A stretch of DNA of 56,002 nt, from assembly GCA_050633585.1 (NCBI GenBank), contig JBOEGT010000012.1, forward strand, positions 1 through 56,002, read 5' to 3'. Source of the DNA: CALKZN01 sp050633585. GTDB taxonomy: Bacteria; Pseudomonadota; Gammaproteobacteria; Arenicellales; Arenicellaceae. The notes under the pieces were generated by a model. That model ran no database searches. It was not told where the DNA came from and saw only the letters and a list, made by a program, of their open reading frames with translations. This document shows, one piece after another, positions 1 through 7,380 of the stretch; within the stretch, counting starts at the first letter, position 1, and each line of letters starts with the position of its first letter. The translations under genes and the position numbers were made by a program.

Positions 1-28
1 GGAGGTTCGAATCCTTCCATGCGCGCCA
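1..28 (+). tRNA. 3' end of a tRNA, probably tRNA-Arg (partial)
   Basis: The window opens inside a tRNA. Bases 1-5 and 13-17 form the T stem around the loop TTCGAAT (6-12). Bases 18-24 are the 3' acceptor strand, base 25 is a G discriminator, and CCA is encoded at 26-28. The acceptor 5' strand would therefore read GCGCATG. A G discriminator with a GCGC start suggests an arginine tRNA, but the anticodon lies outside the window, so the identity is a guess. Confidence 0.85.
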
Positions 29-39
29 TTAATAATTAA

Positions 40-73
40 GCGGAATCAATCACTTAGATTGTTCCGCTTTTTT
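40..73 (+). terminator. Rho-independent terminator after the tRNA
   Basis: GCGGAA-T-CAAT (40-50) pairs with ATTG-TTCCGC (58-67), with T46 bulged and a 7-base loop. A run of T follows at 68-73. It ends the tRNA transcript 12 bases after the CCA. Confidence 0.85.
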
Positions 74-82
74 ATTGGTTAA

Positions 83-110
83 AGTTTTCGTACAATTCTG
101 CGTACAATTA
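83..110. repeat. Short direct repeat GTACAATT beside the tRNA
   Basis: GTACAATT occurs twice, 12 bases apart, just downstream of the tRNA terminator. Tandem short repeats next to a tRNA 3' end can be integrase arm sites. No integrase and no second copy of the tRNA end lie in the window, so this is only suggestive. Confidence 0.3.
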
Positions 111-163
111 AATTTCAAACTCGAGAAAACTCCCTTCCTAGTAGAGAAGATTAAATGAGCGAC

Positions 164-192
164 TTGACGTGCATTCACTAGACAAATATTTT
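164..192 (+). promoter_or_regulatory. Probable sigma70 promoter of chrB-chrA
   Basis: TTGACG (164-169) and TATTTT (187-192) are separated by 17 bases. This places the transcript start near 199 and gives a leader of about 97 bases before the chrB start at 296. The leader is rich in short inverted repeats. Confidence 0.45.
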
Positions 193-253
193 CCTATCAG
201 TTATTTTGTCTTTATGGGGTCGCGATCACCCCGTGAGGCGTCAGCCTAAGAGT

Positions 254-293
254 CGCATCCTTATTAACCTATTACCCAATTTAGGAGGATGCG
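254..293 (+). promoter_or_regulatory. Hairpin covering the chrB ribosome binding site
   Basis: CGCATCCT (254-261) is the exact complement of AGGATGCG (286-293). The second arm contains half of the Shine-Dalgarno AGGAGG (283-288), which lies 7 bases before the ATG at 296. Folding would hide the ribosome binding site. Smaller stems upstream (GGGGT/ACCCC at 216-232 and AGGC/GCCT at 236-247) make the whole leader structured. The pairing is visible in the sequence; the regulatory role is inferred. Confidence 0.5.
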
Positions 294-295
294 TA

Positions 296-1114
296 ATGCC
301 ATCACCAGCAGCAATCACTGTTTCCCAACTATCTCGCTTAATTGGTACTCCTGCAGTACCCGTACTTATTGATTTGAGGGTGGACGAGGACTTTAACGAA
401 GATCCTCGTAGTATCCCAAGCTCGTTTCGTTATTCTTTTTCATCCTTAGATACGTTGATTCCTGAGTTGGCCTCTCAGTACGTAGTGGTCATTTGTCATA
501 AAGGAAAAAAAATCAGCCAAGGTGCGGCCGCTGTGCTTCGTGAAGCTGGTATACATGCTGAGTTTCTTCAAGGGGGGCATGTCGCTTGGAGTGATGCGAA
601 CCAGGCATTAGTGAGCACCGTGGATCTTGAAAGTTACAATCGAGGGAGAACGACTTGGGTAACACGACACCGCCCTAAAATAGATCGTATTGCTTGCCCT
701 TGGCTGATCAAACGGTTTATTGATCCGAAGGCTGTATTTTTATATGTGGAACCTTCAGAAGTGTTAGCCGTTGCTGAAAAGTTTAACGCTATAGCGTTTG
801 ATGTTGAAAATTCATTTTATAGCCACCGAGCTGAATTATGTACATTCGATGTCATGCTCAATGAATTTCAATTGGAGACAGAACCTTTAATGCATATGGC
901 CACGATTATTAGAGGAGCGGATACGGGGCATCATGAATTAGCCGCTCAATCATCTGGATTATTAGCGGTTTCACTGGGATTTTCACGTATGTATAAAAAT
1001 GACTTAGTGCAGCTTGAAGCGTGTCTTCCTCTATACGATGCTCTGTATCGATGGTGTAGAGACGCCACTGACGAAAAGCATGATAAGTCTATGCATTACA
1101 GAAGAGGCAAATAA
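296..1114 (+). CDS. chrB: Rhodanese-ChrB fusion, chromate resistance protein
   Basis: A 272-residue protein with two parts. Residues 1-110 resemble a rhodanese domain, with Cys67 in the active-site loop CHKGKKIS and the rhodanese-like GGHVAW near residue 93. Residues 120-265 match the ChrB C-terminal (Chrome_Resist) domain, with the hallmark HRPKIDRIACPWLIKRF near 125-141. ChrB proteins regulate or assist chromate efflux. The rhodanese part may carry sulfur or sense oxyanions, which is inferred. The ATG at 296 was chosen over an upstream in-frame ATG at 206 because AGGAGG (283-288) sits 7 bases before it. chrA follows after 2 bases, so the two are surely co-transcribed. No helix-turn-helix is apparent. 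Confidence 0.88.
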   Translation: MPSPAAITVSQLSRLIGTPAVPVLIDLRVDEDFNEDPRSIPSSFRYSFSSLDTLIPELASQYVVVICHKGKKISQGAAAVLREAGIHAEFLQGGHVAWSDANQALVSTVDLESYNRGRTTWVTRHRPKIDRIACPWLIKRFIDPKAVFLYVEPSEVLAVAEKFNAIAFDVENSFYSHRAELCTFDVMLNEFQLETEPLMHMATIIRGADTGHHELAAQSSGLLAVSLGFSRMYKNDLVQLEACLPLYDALYRWCRDATDEKHDKSMHYRRGK

Positions 1115-1116
1115 TC

Positions 1117-2421
1117 ATGAACGCTAAAACGTCAATTGAAAATAATGATGCCTGTATAAAACCCAGTTTAATGGAGGCAACCTTGGTATGGGCAAAAATT
1201 GGCTTATTATCTTTTGGTGGTCCGGCTGCGCAGATCGCATTGATGCATAAACTGATCGTTGAACAGTTGAAATGGTTAAGAGAAAAAGACTTTATTAATG
1301 CATTGAGTTTTTGCATGCTATTGCCTGGACCGGAAGCCATGCAATTGGCGATTTATGCTGGTTGGAAGTTGCATGGGAGGGTAGGAGGCCTCATTGCTGG
1401 AACACTATTTGTGTTGCCAGGAGCTATCATTATTTTAACGTTGGCGATTGCTTACGCTTTAGTGGGTGAAGTCTCTCTTATTCAAGCGCTTTTTTTAGGA
1501 GTGAAGGCTGCTGTATTAATTATAGTGATTCAATCATTATTGAAAATTTCTAAAAAAGCACTGAATAACGGCTCACAAAAAATTATTGCATTGTTGGCCT
1601 TTATCGGTATTTTCTTCTTAAACATTTCTTATCCATTGATCGTGTTGGCAGCCGCATTATTTGGTTTGTTAAATGCATGGCATGTTAAAAACGAAGAGGT
1701 TCAACTTTTTTCTAAACCTAAAGGTGGAATGAGTTTAGTGCTAACGGTTCTGATAGGTTTATGCGTTTGGTGGTTACCTTTATTTGCAATTGATTATTTC
1801 TTTGAGCAAAAAATATTGGCCGATATAGGCATGTTTTTTTCACGCCTAGCGGTGGTGACATTCGGAGGAGCTTATGCCGTTTTAGCCTACATGGGGCAAG
1901 ATGTTGTAAATTATTGGGGCTGGCTGTCGGCCGGAGAAATGATGGACGGATTAGGGTTGGCTGAAACCACGCCAGGGCCATTGATACTCGTGACTGAATT
2001 TGTCGGTTTTTTAGCAGCGTATCGAGAAGGAGGGCTATTGCTGGGTTTTGCAGGCGCGATAATCACTCTATGGGTTACCTTTGTTCCTTGTTTTATCTGG
2101 ATTTTTGCTGGCGCACCTTATATAGAATGGATAAGCAGTCAACCGAAACTAAAAGGCGCGCTTGATGCTATTTCTGGAGCTGTAGTCGGCGTTATTTTGA
2201 ATTTGTCAGTATGGTTTGCGCTTCACGTTTTGTTTACCCGTGTTAGTGCTCAACAACATGGCATTTTGACACTCTGGCAACCAGAGTTATCTTCCATTGA
2301 TTGGCGCGTAATGTTGCTCACTATATTGTGTGGAATTCTTTCATTGAAGTGTCAATGGTCGATTGGCAAAGTGCTGATAGCATCCTCAATATCTGGAATG
2401 ATTCTCGTGTTTTTCACGTAA
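1117..2421 (+). CDS. chrA: ChrA chromate efflux transporter, long form
   Basis: A 434-residue inner-membrane protein of the CHR family, long two-domain type. The family hallmark appears in both halves: FGGPAAQIA near residue 33 and FGGAYAVLAY near 250. Each is followed by a PGP motif (LLPGPEAMQ near 68, TTPGPLILV near 285). CHR proteins export chromate, taken up by mistake through sulfate transporters, using the proton gradient. About ten hydrophobic segments are visible. It begins 2 bases after chrB, so translation is likely coupled. The length and both repeats are intact. A bidirectional terminator follows at 2467-2490. Confidence 0.93.
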   Translation: MNAKTSIENNDACIKPSLMEATLVWAKIGLLSFGGPAAQIALMHKLIVEQLKWLREKDFINALSFCMLLPGPEAMQLAIYAGWKLHGRVGGLIAGTLFVLPGAIIILTLAIAYALVGEVSLIQALFLGVKAAVLIIVIQSLLKISKKALNNGSQKIIALLAFIGIFFLNISYPLIVLAAALFGLLNAWHVKNEEVQLFSKPKGGMSLVLTVLIGLCVWWLPLFAIDYFFEQKILADIGMFFSRLAVVTFGGAYAVLAYMGQDVVNYWGWLSAGEMMDGLGLAETTPGPLILVTEFVGFLAAYREGGLLLGFAGAIITLWVTFVPCFIWIFAGAPYIEWISSQPKLKGALDAISGAVVGVILNLSVWFALHVLFTRVSAQQHGILTLWQPELSSIDWRVMLLTILCGILSLKCQWSIGKVLIASSISGMILVFFT

Positions 2422-2461
2422 ATTCTAGCAAGCTGTTAGATTAAGTTTATTGAGGTTCAAT

Positions 2462-2490
2462 AAAAAAGGGTCGCAAAATGCGACCCTCTT
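2462..2490. terminator. Bidirectional terminator between chrA and putP
   Basis: AGGGTCGCA (2467-2475) pairs perfectly with TGCGACCCT (2479-2487) around a 3-base loop. An A run lies on the left and T-rich sequence on the right, so it can stop both converging transcripts. Confidence 0.85.
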
Positions 2491-2521
2491 TATTCCGTTT
2501 TACTGAAAGTTTACATAGAGC

Positions 2522-4009
2522 TTAATTTAAACCTAGTGTCTTAGTGGTTTCAGCGTCTGGTTTAGTCGTGAACATACTGACCACGACAATTGCAGCTAGA
2601 GCAATGAAAAAGCTCGGAAGCAATTCATAGAAGTATTCACCTTCAACGCTGACAAAGTTTTTGAAAAATACAATACTGAGTGCTCCCGTAACCATGCCAG
2701 CAATCGCGCCAGCTTGAGTAATTCCTTTCCAGCATACGGCTAAGATGATAAGTGGACCAAATGCGGCGCCGAAGCCTCCCCATGCATAACCCACCATCGC
2801 GAGAATTGAACTGCCATCATTGTTCGCTAGGACGAATGCGACTAGAGCAAAAGCAACGATACCAATTCGGCTGACCAACATTTTTTGTTTTTCTTCCATT
2901 TTGGCGAAAAAAGAAAGGTCTTCTGTCAATGATGAACTCAATACTAGCAATTGAGAGTCAGCGGTTGACATCAAGGCTGCTAATACAGCAGCGAGTATTA
3001 AGCCGGCAACAAATGGGTGGAACAATGTGTAAGTTAACACTAAAAAGATTCGTTCTTTGTTACCACCTTCACCAGTAACGCCAGCCAATTCTTTAATTTC
3101 AGCGTAACCGATCCCAATCAGACCAACACTTACCGATAGTACAAGACAAACAACCATCCAAGAGATGGATATTTTACGAGCAAGCGGTACATCTTTTTCA
3201 GAACGAATGCCTAAAAATCGAGCCAGAATATGTGGTTGACCAAAATAGCCAAGTCCCCAAGCCATTAATGATGCTGCAGTCACCCAACCTGTTGCAATGT
3301 TAAAAGCATCGGGTTTGACTGTAGCTATATCGATGTTTGCGCTATTAATAGCGTGATACCCAAAAATCACAATAAAAGCTAATGCGGCTAACATGATTAA
3401 ACCTTGGACTAAATCGGTCCAACAAATCGCTAGATAGCCTCCTAAAAAGGTATACGAAACGACCACGAAGGTAGTTGTCACAAGGCCAATGAAAGCGGCT
3501 GAATCTGCATTAATATAATTACCGCCTAACGTGGCTAACTCAAAAATGAATGAAAAAAGTAATGATCCTGCTTTCAATGCTGAAGCAACGTATAGCGTAA
3601 AAAATACAAGGATGACTATTGTTGCGATGGTTTTAATCGCCGTACCTTTTGAGTTAAAACGGTTTTGTAAAAAACTTGGTATGGTTAACGCGTTTAGTTT
3701 TTCGCTATATTCACGTAGTTTGGCAGCGACGAGATGCCAGTTTAAATAAGCACCAATGATTAACCCTAAAGATATCCAAAGGCCTTCTACAAGTCCTCCA
3801 GCAAATACAGCTCCGGGTAACCCTAATATGAGCCAACTACTCATATCTGAAGCTCCAGCACTTATCGCACTGGTATAAGGGCCGATTGAACGCCCACCTA
3901 AAATGAATTCTTCATTCCCTTTGGCTTTTGTCATGGCATAGAAACCAAGTAAAAACATTGCTACAGCATAAAGGAAGAAGTCGAGGAAGATTATGAATAC
4001 ATTTGACAT
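2522..4009 (-). CDS. putP: Sodium/proline symporter PutP
   Basis: A 495-residue inner-membrane symporter of the sodium:solute symporter family. It has about 13 hydrophobic segments and the PutP-typical GGRSIGPYTSAISAGASD near residues 38-55, where the family binds sodium and proline. The motif SADSQLLVLSSSL near 345-360 is also characteristic. It imports L-proline with sodium as a nutrient or osmoprotectant. No putA lies beside it. It is transcribed alone, away from the repeat-protein gene at 4425, and ends at the shared terminator with chrA. The start follows a weak GAGAG site. Family assignment is firm; proline specificity rests on overall similarity. Confidence 0.9.
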   Translation of the reverse strand: MSNVFIIFLDFFLYAVAMFLLGFYAMTKAKGNEEFILGGRSIGPYTSAISAGASDMSSWLILGLPGAVFAGGLVEGLWISLGLIIGAYLNWHLVAAKLREYSEKLNALTIPSFLQNRFNSKGTAIKTIATIVILVFFTLYVASALKAGSLLFSFIFELATLGGNYINADSAAFIGLVTTTFVVVSYTFLGGYLAICWTDLVQGLIMLAALAFIVIFGYHAINSANIDIATVKPDAFNIATGWVTAASLMAWGLGYFGQPHILARFLGIRSEKDVPLARKISISWMVVCLVLSVSVGLIGIGYAEIKELAGVTGEGGNKERIFLVLTYTLFHPFVAGLILAAVLAALMSTADSQLLVLSSSLTEDLSFFAKMEEKQKMLVSRIGIVAFALVAFVLANNDGSSILAMVGYAWGGFGAAFGPLIILAVCWKGITQAGAIAGMVTGALSIVFFKNFVSVEGEYFYELLPSFFIALAAIVVVSMFTTKPDAETTKTLGLN

Positions 4010-4424
4010 GATGATTTGACTCTCAATTATTATTTCATCATTAAAATATCAACTTTTCGGACTAATCACTTACAAAAAACTATGTATCCATTGTTAAAAA
4101 ATATTTAAATAACCTCGTTTATTGTTTTGCAACGCTTTTTATCAGTCAATAAATATGCTTTTGAATGAAGTTAGTTGTCTTGCGAAATAATGAATAAGGT
4201 GTTTAAGAAATTTCAAAGCATTTTGTTAGATAAAAAATTATTAAGTTTTGCGCACTCAGCAGCCATTAAGTTTATTGTTGGAAAATCAGGTAATTCAATT
4301 GTAATGATTTAGCTACTTGGTCAGGTCTATTGCTTAGTAAGGGTAAATCTCCCTTACAACGTTTTAAAAAATTATTTTAAAACGAACATTAAAAACAACT
4401 CACATTATTAAATGAGGTATTTAT
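4010..4424. promoter_or_regulatory. Divergent intergenic region with two perfect inverted repeats
   Basis: This 415-base AT-rich stretch separates putP from the repeat-protein gene. Near its right end lie two adjacent perfect inverted repeats. GTAAGGG (4337-4343) pairs with CCCTTAC (4351-4357) around 7 bases. CGTTTTAAAA (4360-4369) pairs with TTTTAAAACG (4375-4384) around 5 bases. The second lies about 40 bases before the ATG at 4425. They could be an operator pair or leader hairpins. I see no confident -35/-10 pair. Confidence 0.5.
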
Positions 4425-4748
4425 ATGTCTAGTGACAAGTCACGTCTATTAGAAAACTTGAAGAAAACATTAGCGGTCGGTTTGCCAGTGATGGCAATCA
4501 GCGGTTTTGCCCCAACGGCGATGACGGTAGGAACAGCAATGGCGGAAGGCAAAAACAAAGAAGTGGTCGCTGAAGCTAAATCTGAAGCAGAAAGCAAGTA
4601 TGCTGGTGCAAAGTCTGAAGCGAAATCAGAAGCTGAAAGCAAATATGCAGGTGCTAAATCGGAAGCGAAAGCTGAAGCTGAAAGCGAAGCAAAGGCTGAG
4701 GCGGAAAGTGAAGCGAAAGCTGAAGCAGAGAGCAAGAAAGGTAGCTAA
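4425..4748 (+). CDS. Small exported-looking Glu/Ala/Lys/Ser repeat protein
   Basis: A 107-residue protein I do not recognise. Residues 1-42 look like a leader: charged residues 4-14, a hydrophobic stretch 16-39 rich in Ala, Gly and Thr, and a possible AMA-EG cleavage site near 40. Residues 46-107 are almost only Glu, Ala, Lys and Ser. The unit AKSEAESKYAG occurs at 51-61, recurs at 66-76 as AKSEAESKYAG, and then degenerates into AKAEAESE-type units ending in SKKGS. It should be a highly charged helix without a folded core. It converges on a ligase-like gene at 4863 across one terminator. It may be that enzyme's substrate, or a LEA-like protective protein. GAGG precedes the ATG. Confidence 0.75.
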   Translation: MSSDKSRLLENLKKTLAVGLPVMAISGFAPTAMTVGTAMAEGKNKEVVAEAKSEAESKYAGAKSEAKSEAESKYAGAKSEAKAEAESEAKAEAESEAKAEAESKKGS

Positions 4749-4810
4749 GTCTCTGCATACCTTTGAGTATTCCAGTATGACTTAGAATCCTTTAAAGGTA
4801 TTAGCGAATA

Positions 4811-4842
4811 AAAAGGCGATTTCAATGAAATCGCCTTTTTTA
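4811..4842. terminator. Bidirectional terminator between the repeat protein and the TTL-like gene
   Basis: AAGGCGATTTC (4813-4823) pairs with GAAATCGCCTT (4827-4837), with an A run on one side and T's on the other. It serves both converging genes. Confidence 0.88.
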
Positions 4843-4862
4843 TGAATACTACAGCCAAAAAT

Positions 4863-7265
4863 TTATGATATTAATTGGGTGATTTCTTTTATTAATTGCT
4901 TTGTTTGCTGAGTGTTTGAGGTATTCAGTTTATAGCCTTGTATGCCTTTTAGCCATTCTGGGAGTTGTGTAAGTGCGTTAGGGTTCCTTTGACTTGTATT
5001 CATCCAGAGTGTCGAGAGCGTTTCAGCGTTATTGATAGCTGCGATAGACGCTTCATCGTTTTCATCTGAATGTTCAATGAAAATAATGTTTTGAATGTGC
5101 GCATATTCGCCATGATTGCCGTTAGCCTGTGCTGACCAGCAAGTTTGCTGAGCAGTTTCACTGATTACCCATTCTTTTTTGACAATACGATGCTGTGACT
5201 CTAGCCAAGTCGTTGTGGTTTGCGGCGATAGTGGATAGTAATTGCTAGCATCATAAGAACTGCTAATTGTATCGATGCTATTTGCAAGTAATATGGGTAA
5301 ATCGGTACATTTGACTAGGTTCTTCTGGGCGGAGATCAGAGAAGAGCCACTTAATATTCTAGCGTTATCCTTTTGTACACACAGTTCATACGCCAAGCTG
5401 TCGAGTTGGTCAGTATTGCCAATGATGACTGTATTTCGGTTGTCGCAAGAAACGATTGAGCCGTGCAATAGAGCAAGGTCATTCTCTTCTAAACAGTGTT
5501 GATGTATGAGATTAACACAATCATCAAAAACTCTAGACAGTTTACGACTTCCTGAAATAATGTTGGTGTCATTGCTCAGTACATAACCGAAACTGGAACG
5601 ATAGATGTTAACTGGGTGCAAGTTGCTCGAGAAAGAAGGCATTACATCTGTGAATGATGCAACATATTGATCTGCAATTGGGCATGCACATTGGATTTGA
5701 ATAGTGACGCCAGCCATATTTAAATAGCGCTTTTCATACCAATCTGAAGGATTGGGGTGTGAGGAGTCTACAGAAATATTCACAGATTCATGTCTAAACA
5801 AGTATGCATTGGACCAATCGGCGAGCATGTCCCAAACTTGGGCTAACCAGGTGTTAGTATTTTGTGACGTAATAGTTCCATATGTCTCTGTTAGCTCCTT
5901 TGCAATCTGTTCAGGTAACTTACCCGCTGAGTTTTGTAGCCAAATCCATGTTGCGAGTTCATTGGGCGTAATATAGGAGGACATCTTAGTCACTGGGTTA
6001 TGTGCTAATAACGCCAATGAGTCATCAAAAATTGCTTCAGTGCCTGGTGCATTTTTTAAATGAAGTTGTTCGTAGTCGACCGATACATGATCAGGTATGC
6101 TGGCAATATCTGCATGTCTAGGGATTGGAAAGTAACGAAGATATTGGTTGGCATGCTCCGTGGGGAAAATGCATTGAAAACCATTTGATCGTGATAATTC
6201 TCGATGAGCCTTAGCTTCAGGCGATAAATGTTCTGAATCTTTATCATTCAATCCCAGCATACTAACAATGTCAGCAACCATCCCTTTTTTGGTTTGAATC
6301 TCTTCTTTTGCTTGTGCATCATCTGTGGAACAAATTTCTAGAGATGGGCTTAAGTTGCATTCTAAAATCCAAGGTTTTAGTTGGCTATCAATCATGCAAT
6401 CCAAACCTATTAGCTCATAAGCGCCTTGTGTGTCTGCATTAATTTTCTGTGATTGCTCTCTCATTGTTTCACGGGCTGCAATCACCGAGATACCTATCAT
6501 TTTTTCTAAGTCGGCGAAAATTTGATTATCATCAATACCTTGTTGTTTTAACCAGTGTCGGTAGACCTTAAATGAATGAAAAATAACAGGGACTTCAGCA
6601 TCTGAATTATGTTCATTGATATCTGGGTTAGTTAAGTGACGATATGGGTTGTCTAAATCGTTTAAGTCATACTTTTCCGATGTCAGTTTTGCGGAACCTT
6701 CGTGGTACCAATAAAACCTGAGAGGTTCGACTGATGTAATCAATACATAACAGCGTAAAACGTATTTATAACCACCCCATAAATGAGGTTGATCTAAATA
6801 GCGTTGGATAATCCATTCATGTTCTAAGGGAACCGTTTCAGGGTGTTGAACCATTTCAATGCCTCTACCACGAGACATATTTCTAGGTTTTTGAATCCAT
6901 CTCCAGTCCGGGTTTTTTGCGGCAACTTCTTGAAACTCAAAATAATCATGTGGCATCGAATAAGTTTTTGGAAAGAAGTCATAGTGTTCAGCGTGTGGCA
7001 AACCTTTCACGCGCTGTTCAGCTTGATGTAAGGTGTTGTATAAATGACTTTTAATCGTCAACGCACTATTGCCGGGCATATGGTTGACACTTTTGTTTGC
7101 GTCTAGCAGCTCAAATACTTCTGGGTCAGGCATTTCAGTGCTCCAACAACTATCCCAGTCATTTGATTGACCTTGTTGCCATAGGTCTTTATCTAGCGCT
7201 TCAAGAAAAAAAGTATCTTGTTCTTCAGGCGTTTCGTAGCCAAGCCAGTATTTTTTTTTGTTCAT
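4863..7265 (-). CDS. TTL-like ATP-grasp ligase fused to PqqD-like and degenerate HprK-like domains
   Basis: An 800-residue cytosolic protein with three regions. Residues 95-340 closely resemble the tubulin-tyrosine-ligase-like (TTLL) ATP-grasp fold: WIQKP with Lys126, SRGRGI 131-136, QRYLDQP 154-160, KYVLRCYVL 167-175, HLTN 210-213, ELIGLDCMID 284-293 and WILECNLSPS 299-308. TTLL enzymes join an amino acid to a protein carboxyl using ATP. Residues 405-495 look PqqD-like, a fold that binds leader peptides in RiPP pathways. Residues 510-800 look HprK-like (LALLHGSIVS 597-606), but the expected P-loop reads IIGNTDQLDS and lacks the GKS core. The gene may be read with the LysR gene 115 bases upstream. 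Its Shine-Dalgarno is weak. Substrate unknown. Confidence 0.8.
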   Translation of the reverse strand: MNKKKYWLGYETPEEQDTFFLEALDKDLWQQGQSNDWDSCWSTEMPDPEVFELLDANKSVNHMPGNSALTIKSHLYNTLHQAEQRVKGLPHAEHYDFFPKTYSMPHDYFEFQEVAAKNPDWRWIQKPRNMSRGRGIEMVQHPETVPLEHEWIIQRYLDQPHLWGGYKYVLRCYVLITSVEPLRFYWYHEGSAKLTSEKYDLNDLDNPYRHLTNPDINEHNSDAEVPVIFHSFKVYRHWLKQQGIDDNQIFADLEKMIGISVIAARETMREQSQKINADTQGAYELIGLDCMIDSQLKPWILECNLSPSLEICSTDDAQAKEEIQTKKGMVADIVSMLGLNDKDSEHLSPEAKAHRELSRSNGFQCIFPTEHANQYLRYFPIPRHADIASIPDHVSVDYEQLHLKNAPGTEAIFDDSLALLAHNPVTKMSSYITPNELATWIWLQNSAGKLPEQIAKELTETYGTITSQNTNTWLAQVWDMLADWSNAYLFRHESVNISVDSSHPNPSDWYEKRYLNMAGVTIQIQCACPIADQYVASFTDVMPSFSSNLHPVNIYRSSFGYVLSNDTNIISGSRKLSRVFDDCVNLIHQHCLEENDLALLHGSIVSCDNRNTVIIGNTDQLDSLAYELCVQKDNARILSGSSLISAQKNLVKCTDLPILLANSIDTISSSYDASNYYPLSPQTTTTWLESQHRIVKKEWVISETAQQTCWSAQANGNHGEYAHIQNIIFIEHSDENDEASIAAINNAETLSTLWMNTSQRNPNALTQLPEWLKGIQGYKLNTSNTQQTKQLIKEITQLIS

Positions 7266-7380
7266 GTAATTTAAGGTTTCAACGAATATTAATAAGAGTC
7301 ATTGATATGACCGAGTGAAAGTGCTTTTTCGCGCAGATTTTTATTTTTTATTCTCATGTCGCCTGTCGCAATCATTTTAT

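Noticed and set aside
4421..4735. A 104-residue open frame on the minus strand rich in Ser/Ala/Phe repeats
   Set aside because: It is the mirror of the Glu/Ala/Lys repeat gene. The plus frame has a leader, a Shine-Dalgarno and a terminator; the minus frame has none of these.
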